Below, piece by piece: positions 26,345 to 34,466 of a stretch of 64,000 nucleotides of DNA. The notes below the pieces were generated by a model. That model saw nothing but the letters and a program-made list of their open reading frames with translations, was not told the DNA's origin and searched no databases. The first letter of the stretch is position 1. Every line of letters starts with the position of its first letter. The stretch lies in contig DHPR01000012.1 in the NCBI GenBank assembly GCA_002410925.1, positions 126,381 to 190,380 on the forward strand, in the 5' to 3' direction. This DNA is from UBA5359 sp002410925 [NCBI: bacterium UBP13_UBA5359]. Its GTDB lineage: Bacteria > UBP13 > UBA5359. The position numbers and the translations under genes are program-made.

Positions 26345-26365
26345 CCCGGCGGGGCTTATTTTTTT
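26330..26365 (+). terminator. intrinsic terminator (attenuator) in the ilvBN leader
   Basis: Stem AAGCCCCG/CGGGGCTT extended inward by four more pairs (one G-T) to 12 bp with a CGCC loop, followed by A and seven T. It lies between the leader peptide stop (26298) and the ilvB start (26378). An intrinsic terminator here, upstream of the first structural gene, is the hallmark of transcription attenuation. Confidence 0.92.
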
Positions 26366-26377
26366 GAGGTGATGATA

Positions 26378-28042
26378 ATGAAGATAACCGGAGCTCAGTT
26401 GACAATCCTTCTGCTGGAAAGACAGGGAGTAAGGCTCATTGCCGGCATTCCTGGTGGAGCCAACCTGCCGCTCTACGACGCTCTCTCTCAAAGCAACAAG
26501 ATCCGTCATATATTGGCGCGGCATGAGCAAGGAGCCGCCTTCATTGCTCAGGGCATGGCGCGTGTCAGCGGCCGGCCGGCTGTATGCTTTGCCACCTCCG
26601 GCCCCGGCGCCGTTAACACGCTGACAGCCATAGCTGATGCCAGGATGGATTCTATCCCTATAATCTGTATCACCGGCCAGGTCTCCGGCGGAATGATAGG
26701 AACAGATGCTTTCCAGGAGACAGATACTTACGGCATGAGCATTCCTATCACAAAACACAATTTTCTGGTGCGCTCGGCAGAGGAGTTATTAGAAGTGATA
26801 CCAAAAGCCTTCCGCATTGCTGCCTCTGGAAGGCCTGGTCCGGTGTTGATCGATATCCCCAGAGATGTTCAAAGCGGATTTCTGGAATTCAAAAAATGGC
26901 CTGAGCCAGGCCGGCCGGACCCACTGCCGCAATTTGAAATGCATAATATCAAAGAAGCGGCAAAAATGATCAATCATGCCCGGCAGCCTGCTCTATATCT
27001 CGGCGGCGGCATCATTCACGCCGAAGCCGGAAATACTGTGCTTCGGCTGATGGAGAAGGCCTCTCTGCCGGCCGTCGCCACCTTGATGGGCCTGGGTGCC
27101 GTACCGAGCGATCATCCGCTCTTTATGGGCATGCTGGGCATGCACGCAGCCCGCTATACCAACCTGGCCATTGAGGAATGCGACCTGCTGATAGCCGTCG
27201 GCGTCCGCTTTGATGACCGGGCCACCGGCAGAGTGGAGCGCTTTTGCTCCAAAGCAGCAGTTATCCATATCGATATCGATCCTGCCGAAATCAGCAAACT
27301 CAAATTAGCTCATACCGGCATTGCCGGCGATGCCGGACAGGTATTGAAAGCCTTGTTGCCGCTGATAGATAGTAATCCCCGCCGGGAATGGCTCGGTCAT
27401 ATTGAAGAGTTAAAGAGGAAGCACCCTCTGCAAATGCCGGGCAAAGGCGATCCGAGCACGCCTTACGGTCTGATAGCTCAAGTGGCCGCTTTCTTGGATG
27501 ATAATGCCGTCATCACCACCGACGTCGGGCAGCATCAGATGTGGACAGCTCAGGCATATCCGTTCAACCATCCGCGCTGCTGGCTTACCTCCGGCGGCCT
27601 GGGAACTATGGGCTTCGGTCTGCCGGCAGCCATAGGCGCAGCCCTTGCCCTGCCCGATCGGACAGTAGTTTGCTTCAGCGGCGACGGCAGCCTGATGATG
27701 AACATTCAGGAACTGGCCACCGCCGTGGAAGAGGATATCAACGTGAAAATCGTTCTGCTGGACAACAATGCCCTGGGGCTGGTACGCCAGCAACAGGACC
27801 TCTTTTTTGGCAAGCGCTTCTTCGCCTCAGATTATCGCTATCGGCCGGATTTTGTCAGAATAGCCGAAGGCTTCGGCATGAGAGCTGTCAGCCTGGGAAG
27901 TGCTCTTGATCCGGCAGCAACTCTGGCCGATGCTCTAAGCACACCGGGGCCGTATCTTATCCATGCTCCGATAAGTGCAGATGAGAGAGTCTACCCCATG
28001 GTGCCGCCCGGAGGCGCCAACATAGATATGATTGGAGGTTAA
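26378..28042 (+). CDS. ilvB: acetohydroxyacid synthase large subunit, isozyme I type
   Basis: 554 residues from ATG 26378 (GAGG 8 nt upstream; GTG/ATG codons just before overlap the site). Catalytic Glu E50 in ILARHEQGAAFIAQGMAR, GTDAFQETDTYG, and the ThDP motif GDGSLMMNIQE near residue 435 with the closing ...NN. It makes acetolactate or acetohydroxybutyrate, the first common step of Val, Leu and Ile synthesis. The sequence strongly recalls E. coli IlvB, for example in DALSQSxxIRHILARHEQGA, TTDVGQHQMWTAQAYP and the C-terminal VYPMVPPGGAN. That is AHAS I rather than the IlvI/IlvB form usual outside enterics. Confidence 0.97.
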   Translation: MKITGAQLTILLLERQGVRLIAGIPGGANLPLYDALSQSNKIRHILARHEQGAAFIAQGMARVSGRPAVCFATSGPGAVNTLTAIADARMDSIPIICITGQVSGGMIGTDAFQETDTYGMSIPITKHNFLVRSAEELLEVIPKAFRIAASGRPGPVLIDIPRDVQSGFLEFKKWPEPGRPDPLPQFEMHNIKEAAKMINHARQPALYLGGGIIHAEAGNTVLRLMEKASLPAVATLMGLGAVPSDHPLFMGMLGMHAARYTNLAIEECDLLIAVGVRFDDRATGRVERFCSKAAVIHIDIDPAEISKLKLAHTGIAGDAGQVLKALLPLIDSNPRREWLGHIEELKRKHPLQMPGKGDPSTPYGLIAQVAAFLDDNAVITTDVGQHQMWTAQAYPFNHPRCWLTSGGLGTMGFGLPAAIGAALALPDRTVVCFSGDGSLMMNIQELATAVEEDINVKIVLLDNNALGLVRQQQDLFFGKRFFASDYRYRPDFVRIAEGFGMRAVSLGSALDPAATLADALSTPGPYLIHAPISADERVYPMVPPGGANIDMIGG

Positions 28043-28046
28043 AACT

Positions 28047-28370
28047 ATGATTGAAGCAACTTGCGAACGCCCGGATACCTTGCTCAGCCGAGACCGCCAT
28101 ACCGTCCTGGAGTTGATAGTAAATAATCATCCCGGAGTTATGTCGCATATCTGCGGACTCTTCGCTCGCCGAGCTTATAATATGAACGGCATATTCTGCC
28201 TGCCTTTCGGCAACGGCAGCCGGAGCCGTATCTGGCTGCTGGTGGATAAAGATCAACGGCTGGAGCAAATGATTAAACAGATGCTGAAGCTTGAAGATGT
28301 GCTCGATGTACAGCAGCATGACGGCAATCATGAGGTCTTCATACAGCTGGAGAGCTTTTTTTACTCCTGA
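28047..28370 (+). CDS. ilvN: acetohydroxyacid synthase small (regulatory) subunit, AHAS I type
   Basis: 107 residues from ATG 28047, with GGAGG 9 nt upstream; 4 bp after the ilvB stop. A single ACT domain (LELIVNNHPGVMSHICGLFARRAYNMNGIFCLP, SRIWLLVDKDQRLEQMIKQMLKLEDVLDV). It is short like E. coli IlvN (96 residues) and lacks the second domain of IlvH. The motifs NHPGVM, CGLFARRA, IWLLV and DQRLEQMI are shared with E. coli IlvN as I recall it. It gives feedback control by valine and boosts activity. Its 3' end overlaps the convergent sugar isomerase gene by 10 bp. Confidence 0.95.
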   Translation: MIEATCERPDTLLSRDRHTVLELIVNNHPGVMSHICGLFARRAYNMNGIFCLPFGNGSRSRIWLLVDKDQRLEQMIKQMLKLEDVLDVQQHDGNHEVFIQLESFFYS

Positions 28371-29233
28371 ACCTCCTTTATCAGGGAGATCATTCTGCGG
28401 CCGTACTCTACATAATTGGCGTATCTTACCTCCTCTGAGGAGTGCATGGAGGTATCGTGATAGACCACCGCCAGATGAGGCTCTATGGAGATGCCGCCGT
28501 TATAGCCTCCGACCAGCAGGTCTTTGATGATTCTCTTCACGTCTCCGTCGCCGTCTCCGGGGAAGGTATACTCCATTTTGCCTGCCGCCGCATCCCATCT
28601 GCCGTCTTTGACATGGATATAGGCTATATGCTCTTTGACATGATTGTAGAATTCCCAGGAGGACTGTTTTGGGTATGGCGCAGTTTTGGTCCTGTCCTCG
28701 GTAAAAACAGGATTACCGGTATCGAATACCAGCTTCAAACCGGGCACATTCTCTATCAGCCGCAGGGTATATGTCCAACCCATGCCCCCGTAGTTCATAC
28801 AATTTTCATGCACCGCTTCTATTCCGGCATCGGCAAACATACGATGCAGCATCCTTACCCGCCTGAACCGCTCCTCCTCCATCTGGTCTTCCGGCCCTCT
28901 ATCTGATAGAACGGCAAAGCTCATGATACGAATAAGCTTCGTTCCCAACCGCTGCATTCTGGGGATAGCTCGTCCGACTTCCTCCAGGGATATATCAAAG
29001 TGCTTATCTATTCCCTTGCTCCAGTTGGCTATGGTAGAGCCAAAACAGTTTATTTTTACTCCGGCCTCTTCCAGCTTCAGACATACCTCTTCGAATCTAT
29101 CCTCGGGCAGATCATGGATGTTGACTCCATCCACATTCCTGGCTTCTATATTCTCCCATCCCAACTCCTTGGTGGCTCTTATCTGCTGTTCAATCCCTGC
29201 TGCCGCCTCATCGGCAAATCCTGTCAAATACAT
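28361..29233 (-). CDS. sugar phosphate isomerase/epimerase family TIM-barrel protein
   Basis: 290 residues of the xylose-isomerase-like (AP endonuclease 2) fold: GWENIEARNVDGVNI, CFGSTIANWSKG, the metal-site Glu in AVHENCMNYGGMG, LVFDTGNPVF, IAYIHVKDGRW and ISIEPHL. These enzymes interconvert sugars or inosose derivatives with a divalent metal. AAAGGAG precedes the ATG. It lies 19 bp behind a Gfo/Idh dehydrogenase, a frequent pairing in inositol or rare-sugar oxidation. Both would be controlled by the divergent AraC regulator. Confidence 0.9.
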   Translation of the reverse strand: MYLTGFADEAAAGIEQQIRATKELGWENIEARNVDGVNIHDLPEDRFEEVCLKLEEAGVKINCFGSTIANWSKGIDKHFDISLEEVGRAIPRMQRLGTKLIRIMSFAVLSDRGPEDQMEEERFRRVRMLHRMFADAGIEAVHENCMNYGGMGWTYTLRLIENVPGLKLVFDTGNPVFTEDRTKTAPYPKQSSWEFYNHVKEHIAYIHVKDGRWDAAAGKMEYTFPGDGDGDVKRIIKDLLVGGYNGGISIEPHLAVVYHDTSMHSSEEVRYANYVEYGRRMISLIKEVQE

Positions 29234-29252
29234 CCTTACGCTCCTTTACATC

Positions 29253-30398
29253 TCAAAAAGATTTATCCATATTTTCATCCAGCTTTTTCACGGCCCTCTT
29301 CTGATAAGACGATTCGGCTATCAGCCTTTGCAGTTCCTTCTCATACGCTCTCCCATCCAGAGGTAGCTCTACTATTTTGGATTTCAATGATGAGTAGAGA
29401 ATGGCATTGGCCAATTCTACGGATTTGATGCCTTCCTCAGCAGGTGCTATCAAAGAAGCGCCCTCCAGAACGGTATCAACGAAATTCTGCATAATCTCCG
29501 TATGCCGGCCGGCTGTTCCTTCTATCGGTATCTCTATATTCCATACTTCAGGCTTAGCAAAACCGGAGGCAAAATTACGACTGTGCTCAACAGAGGATTC
29601 CTCATTGCGAACGAAGGTCAGTCTATCGTTCTCCATCACCATCTTGCCCATCTCTCCGGCTATCTCCAGACGATTGGTGCCGGGCGCCTCCCCGGTGGTA
29701 GTCATGAAGACGCCGGTGGCGCCATTAGAATACTCCATATAAGCGGTCACCTGATCCTCTACCTCTATATCATGCCATCTGCCCAGGCCACAGAACCCTT
29801 GCACCCTTGCCGGCATTCCGCACAGCCACTGCAACAGATCCAATTGATGGGGGCACTGATTGAGCAGCACGCCGCCACCCTCTCCCTTCCAGGTAGCGCG
29901 CCAGGCACCGTCGGCGTAGTAGGCTTCCGTTCGATACCAATCCGTCACTATCCAGCTGATCCTGGATATCTTTCCTAATTCACCCTTTTCTATGAATTGC
30001 TTTAGCTTCTTATAGTATGAATTCGTCCGCTGCTGAAACATAGCAGCGAAGACCTGGTTTTTATTCCTATGGGCTGCTATCAATCTCTCGGCATCAGCCT
30101 TGTGCACAGAGATAGGCTTTTCTACCAGTACATGCAGCCCGCTCTCCAGCGCATCTATGCCGATAGTAGTATGAGAGTAGTGCGGAGTAGCTATAAGGAT
30201 GGCGTCCACCTCTCCGGAAATAATCAGTTCATGGCTATCCGTGAAACATCTCAATTCTTTGAACTTCCCCAACGAACTTTCGTCAATATCGCAAACCGCC
30301 GTTAATTTACACCCTCTTACATCACCTGCAATTATCTTCTCAGCATGGTTCCGTCCCATATTTCCAAGCCCTATTATACCTATCCTCAGCTCATTCAC
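29253..30398 (-). CDS. Gfo/Idh/MocA family oxidoreductase
   Basis: 381 residues from GTG 30398, with GGAGGAG 4-5 nt upstream. Rossmann loop GIIGLGNMGRNHAE, the EKP motif in HVLVEKPISVHKADAE, and GGGVLLNQCPHQLDLLQWL with the typical catalytic His region. NAD(P)-dependent dehydrogenase of a sugar or inositol; paired with the isomerase/epimerase downstream. Confidence 0.93.
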   Translation of the reverse strand: MNELRIGIIGLGNMGRNHAEKIIAGDVRGCKLTAVCDIDESSLGKFKELRCFTDSHELIISGEVDAILIATPHYSHTTIGIDALESGLHVLVEKPISVHKADAERLIAAHRNKNQVFAAMFQQRTNSYYKKLKQFIEKGELGKISRISWIVTDWYRTEAYYADGAWRATWKGEGGGVLLNQCPHQLDLLQWLCGMPARVQGFCGLGRWHDIEVEDQVTAYMEYSNGATGVFMTTTGEAPGTNRLEIAGEMGKMVMENDRLTFVRNEESSVEHSRNFASGFAKPEVWNIEIPIEGTAGRHTEIMQNFVDTVLEGASLIAPAEEGIKSVELANAILYSSLKSKIVELPLDGRAYEKELQRLIAESSYQKRAVKKLDENMDKSF

Positions 30399-30552
30399 GG
30401 CTCTCCTCCATTTGCTGTAATCCGTCCTCAAAATCTATACGCTTGATCTTTTCATAAATCAATGGATTGCATTGCTCCTTTACAACTATATTACACCTGT
30501 CGAGAGCTATTTATAAGCACATATATTGCTGAAAAAGTATTATTATACAAAT

Positions 30553-30582
30553 ATTGCCCTCTTTTACAGGCTGATGCTATAA
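30553..30582 (+). promoter_or_regulatory. promoter of the AraC-type regulator gene
   Basis: TTGCCC (30553-30558), 18-base spacer, TATAAT (30577-30582), 47 bp before the TTG start at 30629. The -10 box is perfect, the -35 box weaker. Confidence 0.6.
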
Positions 30583-30628
30583 TGTTATAAGTTAGAATAT
30601 TCGGTATTAATTGCCGTAGGAGGATATT

Positions 30629-31507
30629 TTGCCTAAAATACCCCCTGATGAAAAGGAAATGCCTCTTATTAGCGTCAGCCGGCAGGCTATGCCCAAGGGC
30701 TATAATTCTACCTTCAAAGGGCACCGTCACGAATCTTATGAGCTCTTTTATGTAATCCATGGGCGGGTAAATGCATTTATCAACAACAAAACATACCTTG
30801 TCAGCGACGGATGCATGGTTATACTGGGTTCTCATATACCTCATGCACATATTTACCCGCATGATATGGAAGTGGAAAGGATCTGTATAAGCTTCGACAG
30901 AGAGTTCACTAGAAAGATAGCCGGTTGTGCGGTAGACATTGATATTCTGGAAGCTTTTCATTCCACTATCAATGTCATAAGTTGTCCGGTAAATCTTCGT
31001 AAATTTATCGAGGATACCGCCGATAAATTGCTGACAGAGATAGAAAATGAAAATCAGGGGGCCATCAGCATAGCCGCTGCTTTACTGATGCACCTGCTTG
31101 TAATTGTCAATAGGAATTTTAAGGATCTTGAACTGAAGCAGCAAGTGCTGAATACTCTGGCATCTTCCAGAGTTACTGAGACGATAGAATATATAAGATC
31201 CAATTATAACAATGATATCTCTCTGGACAGCATATCGAGAAAGTTTAATATAAGCCGCTATTATATAATCAGGATTTTCAAAAAGCATACCGGCTTTACA
31301 CCCATAGAGTATGTGAATAATGTCAGAGTTCTGAAGGCTATCGAGTTGCTTATGGGAGCAGAACGAAAAACGGTGAGCGATATAGGCGAGCTTGCTGGCT
31401 TTAACAGTATTACGCATTTCGGCAGGGTCTTTAAAAAGATTACCGGCGTATCACCGCAAAAGTACCGTGCCGCCAAAAAAACCCCTGCATTTTTGCAACG
31501 CACCTAA
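30629..31507 (+). CDS. AraC-family regulator with cupin sensory domain
   Basis: 292 residues with a TTG start (AGGAGG 5 nt upstream; the next ATG, 33 bases later, has poor spacing). N-terminal cupin-like domain (KGHRHESYELFYVIHGRVNAFINN, YLVSDGCMVILGSHIPHAH) and a C-terminal AraC double HTH (ISLDSISRKFNISRYYIIRIFKKHTGFTPIEYVNNVR, VSDIGELAGFNSITHFGRVFKKITGVSPQKYR). Divergent from the Gfo/Idh-isomerase pair, its likely target, with a sugar ligand. Confidence 0.92.
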   Translation: MPKIPPDEKEMPLISVSRQAMPKGYNSTFKGHRHESYELFYVIHGRVNAFINNKTYLVSDGCMVILGSHIPHAHIYPHDMEVERICISFDREFTRKIAGCAVDIDILEAFHSTINVISCPVNLRKFIEDTADKLLTEIENENQGAISIAAALLMHLLVIVNRNFKDLELKQQVLNTLASSRVTETIEYIRSNYNNDISLDSISRKFNISRYYIIRIFKKHTGFTPIEYVNNVRVLKAIELLMGAERKTVSDIGELAGFNSITHFGRVFKKITGVSPQKYRAAKKTPAFLQRT

Positions 31508-31589
31508 CGGGAGGAGCCTCTTTCCAGGCTCCTCTCTTCACATCACCGTCTGCAATCTGCATCCGGCAGTTGATTTGCTCCAGCTTGTA

Positions 31590-32669
31590 TCAGCCATTAC
31601 GCCTCTCGAAATCCTTCATAAAGCCTATCAAAGCCTGCACAGCCTCCATGGTCACGGCATTGTAGATGCTGGCCCTGATGCCGCCTACAGAGCGGTGACC
31701 CTTTAAGCCTATCAAACCGGCCTTTTTAGATTCAGCTACAAACTTCTCTTCCAGCTCCTCAGATGGCAGGCGCCAGACTACATTCATGATGGAGCGGCTT
31801 TTCTTATCGGCTACGGTGCGCCAGAAATCACTGCTGTCCAGGGTACCATAAAGCAGGGCGGCCTTCTCCTCATTAATTCTTTGTACAGCCGGTATACCTC
31901 CGCCGGCAAGCAACCTATCCGTAACCAGCTTTAAAACGTAGATACCCCAGGTGTTGGGAGTATTATACAGACTCTTCTCCTTGGCATGAGTGGCATACCG
32001 TAGAAATATCGGCACGGCATCCGTGACGCGTTCGATCAGATCCTTCCTAACGATAACCAGCGCCATTCCTGAAGGGCCGATGTTCTTCTGGGCGCCACCG
32101 TAGATCATACCGAAACGGTTTACATCCACCACTCTTGACATGATCTCGCTGGACATATCTGCTACCAGAGGTACATCGGTAATGGGAAACTCGGCAAAGC
32201 GTATACCGCCGATGGTCTCATTTGAGCAGATATGAAGGTACTCCGCTTCAGCAGAAACCCTAAGCTCTTCCTGTTGCGGCGCTCTGGTGTAATTGCATTC
32301 AGCCCCATCCCAGATCACCTCCGCATCACCGGTTATCTTGGCCTCCTTAATAGCCTTGCCCGCCCAGCTGCCGGTATTCACAAAGGCGGCACTCCTACCG
32401 GGGCGACGCAAATTGAGGGGAATCATAGCAAACTGCAGACTAGCTCCGCCCTGTAAGAAGAGAACCGCGTAATCGCCGCTCACACCCATCAGCTTTCTGA
32501 CATTGGCCTCCGCAGTATCATTTACGGCCTGAAACTCCTTGGAACGATGGCTGATCTCTATAACGGACATGCCGCCGCCGGCATAATCCAGCATCTCTTC
32601 ACGAGCCTTCTCCAATACTTCCACCGGCAGGGCAGCCGGCCCTGCATTGAAATTATAAATTCTGCTCAT
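31590..32669 (-). CDS. serC: phosphoserine aminotransferase
   Basis: 359 residues from ATG 32669 (GAGAGTG upstream; a GTG 9 bases earlier overlaps that site). YNFNAGPAALP at the start, FLQGGASLQFAMIP, ICSNETIGGIRF, and the PLP lysine K195 in GGAQKNIGPSGM. The SVGGIRASIYNA end is typical of SerC. It converts 3-phosphohydroxypyruvate to phosphoserine in serine synthesis; also used in pyridoxal synthesis in some bacteria. Confidence 0.96.
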   Translation of the reverse strand: MSRIYNFNAGPAALPVEVLEKAREEMLDYAGGGMSVIEISHRSKEFQAVNDTAEANVRKLMGVSGDYAVLFLQGGASLQFAMIPLNLRRPGRSAAFVNTGSWAGKAIKEAKITGDAEVIWDGAECNYTRAPQQEELRVSAEAEYLHICSNETIGGIRFAEFPITDVPLVADMSSEIMSRVVDVNRFGMIYGGAQKNIGPSGMALVIVRKDLIERVTDAVPIFLRYATHAKEKSLYNTPNTWGIYVLKLVTDRLLAGGGIPAVQRINEEKAALLYGTLDSSDFWRTVADKKSRSIMNVVWRLPSEELEEKFVAESKKAGLIGLKGHRSVGGIRASIYNAVTMEAVQALIGFMKDFERRNG

Positions 32670-32848
32670 TTGTATCACTCTCGCTTGCTCTTAATTTCTT
32701 AGAAAGTTTAACACAGGATGAGTTATTCTGCCAGAGGAACGATGCAACTGCATCATGGGTTATCCAGCAATCACTAGAAAGCCGCTGCTCTCCGTTGCTC
32801 GTTATCTTTGGTAGCTACATGAAAAAGTCGCCTCATATCATGCAACCG

Positions 32849-32898
32849 GAAATTGAACCGCCCTTGAAAAATCCTCAGGTAAAATCGGTTTCAATTTC
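32849..32898. repeat. inverted repeat upstream of the DUF1540 gene
   Basis: Arms GAAATTGAACCG (32849-32860) and CGGTTTCAATTTC (32886-32898) pair over 12 bp with one bulged base and a 25-base loop. It ends 47 bp before the DUF1540 start. No T-run follows. Possibly an operator or mRNA leader element. Confidence 0.45.
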
Positions 32899-32945
32899 GC
32901 TAGATTGGGAAAGTTATCATAAAACCTATAAAGGAGATGATGAGA

Positions 32946-33257
32946 ATGCCCCGCCTGCCGAGGATCAAAGAATGCGATGTCATTGATTGCTTCTATAACA
33001 CTGATAACTTATGTCACGCACCAGCCATAACCGTAGGTTCGCCCTGCCCGAAATGCGATACTTATTTATCATCTTCGGAACACGGGAAACCGGCAGACAT
33101 GGGACAGGTCGGCGCCTGCCATGAAGATGATTGCCGCTTCAACCATGAGCTTACCTGCCATGCCCAGGAAATAGTGGTCGGACATCATCAGAGGCATGCC
33201 GATTGTTTTACCTACAGTTCTGAAGAGGGTAAGGGAGAACTATCTGGGTTGGCATAA
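32946..33257 (+). CDS. DUF1540 tandem cysteine-rich protein
   Basis: 103 residues from ATG 32946 (AAGGAG 9 nt upstream; two nearer ATGs are badly spaced). Two copies of the DUF1540 pattern: CDVIDCFYNTDNLCHAPAITV...CDTY and GACHEDDCRFNHELTCHAQEIVV...CFTY. Each keeps four Cys and an Asn, suggesting a small metal-binding module. DUF1540 proteins are common in Firmicutes and related anaerobes; function unknown. The 3' end overlaps the convergent homocysteine methyltransferase gene by 46 bp. Confidence 0.85.
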   Translation: MPRLPRIKECDVIDCFYNTDNLCHAPAITVGSPCPKCDTYLSSSEHGKPADMGQVGACHEDDCRFNHELTCHAQEIVVGHHQRHADCFTYSSEEGKGELSGLA

Positions 33258-34177
33258 AATATATTTTCAGATTTACCAAATGCAGACCTGACCCCTTGCA
33301 ACGCTTCGGCTATGGCAGCTATGTGCTTCGGGGTAGTACCGCAGCAGCCTCCAATAATACCGGCACCCGCTGCAATTAGTTCAGCTACATATCCTGCCAT
33401 TGCTTCCGGAGTCTCCTTGAAGACTGTTCGGCCATCTTCAAAGATCGGCATCCCGGCGTTGGCATGGATGAGAATAGGCATATCCGGCGCCGCTGCACGC
33501 ATCGCTTTAGTAATTTCAATCATGCCGGCAATACCGTTGCCGCAATTAGCACCAATGATATCCGCACCGGCGGCTACGGCTTCCCGAGCTGCACGAGAGG
33601 GATCAACGCCCATCATGGTGCGAAAGCCTCTGGCACCCAGCTCAAAGGTGAAGGTACAGATTACCGGTAAGGCGGTGTTTTCTTTAGCTGCCCTGATCGC
33701 CTGAGATGCTTCGATAACGGAGGACATGGTCTCAATACATAATGCATCAGCTCCACCCTGTTCCAATGCAATTACCTGGTCATTGAAGGCCTTGTAGAGC
33801 TCCTGCTCACTTGCCGTACCACCCTCGTTCACCACTATTTGACCGGTGGGGCCTACCGCTGCCGCTACAAAGCTCTTGCCCTCCGCAACCTCTTTAGCCA
33901 GCCTGGCCGCAGCTCTGTTGAACTCGGCTACTTTATCACCCAGACCAAACTCCTTCAACTTATACCAGGTGCCGCCAAAGGAGTTGGTTTCCACTATATC
34001 ACTGCCGACATTTATGTAAGCTTCTGCAATCTCCCTCACCACGTCCGGATGTGAAATACACCAGGATTCAGGGCATTCTCCTTGTTGCAATCCTTTAGCC
34101 TGGAGAAAGGTTCCCATCGCTCCATCGGACACCAATATTTCCCCCCCGGCTATCCTTTTCAGTAATTCGCTCACCAT
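33212..34177 (-). CDS. homocysteine S-methyltransferase domain protein (MetH N-terminal type)
   Basis: 321 residues from ATG 34177 (AGGAGG directly upstream; the next codon GTG is equally possible). DGAMGTFLQAKG, VETNSFGGTWYKLKEFGL and the zinc-ligand cysteines in GANCGNG and GGCCGTTPKHI match the homocysteine-binding barrel of cobalamin-dependent methionine synthase. The folate, cobalamin and activation domains are absent, so either other proteins supply the methyl-corrinoid or it uses another methyl donor. A cobalamin import operon lies 1 kb away. Has its own promoter at 34297-34326. Confidence 0.88.
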   Translation of the reverse strand: MVSELLKRIAGGEILVSDGAMGTFLQAKGLQQGECPESWCISHPDVVREIAEAYINVGSDIVETNSFGGTWYKLKEFGLGDKVAEFNRAAARLAKEVAEGKSFVAAAVGPTGQIVVNEGGTASEQELYKAFNDQVIALEQGGADALCIETMSSVIEASQAIRAAKENTALPVICTFTFELGARGFRTMMGVDPSRAAREAVAAGADIIGANCGNGIAGMIEITKAMRAAAPDMPILIHANAGMPIFEDGRTVFKETPEAMAGYVAELIAAGAGIIGGCCGTTPKHIAAIAEALQGVRSAFGKSENIFYANPDSSPLPSSEL

Positions 34178-34296
34178 ATCCTCCTGCTTCCCCAAACAGG
34201 CTGAACCTATTTTTATCGTTCTTTTTATTCCGCTTGCTTATAGCTATACCGCTCTCTGACCTGCTCTTCTCATCTCATCAATCTTACCATGGCTAG

Positions 34297-34326
34297 ATTA
34301 TACTACCTGTACATCATTAATTGCAA
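34297..34326 (-). promoter_or_regulatory. promoter of the homocysteine methyltransferase gene
   Basis: On the minus strand: TTGCAA (34321-34326), 18-base spacer, TATAAT (34297-34302), about 120 bp before the start codon. The remaining leader shows no riboswitch I recognise. Confidence 0.6.
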
Positions 34327-34466
34327 AAAATAGATCTGCAGCCTCAACGCTTGCAGTACATAGAACAGCCGGCAAAGAATCCTCCGATTGATATGCCGGC
34401 GTACAAATGCTTCAGTGCTTTAGCAACGGAGCGCTTTTTGCCATGCCGATTATCAAATATTCGCTC

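Noticed and set aside
26195-26758. A 187-codon minus-strand frame opposite the ilvB leader and 5' end.
   Set aside because: It is the shadow of ilvB and of the leader/attenuator on the other strand; no family resemblance.
34320-34466. A ~31-codon open stretch in the same frame just after the peroxiredoxin TGA stop, ending FAGCSMYCKR.
   Set aside because: No start codon or Shine-Dalgarno site, the peroxiredoxin is already full length, and nothing suggests TGA readthrough. Most likely chance.
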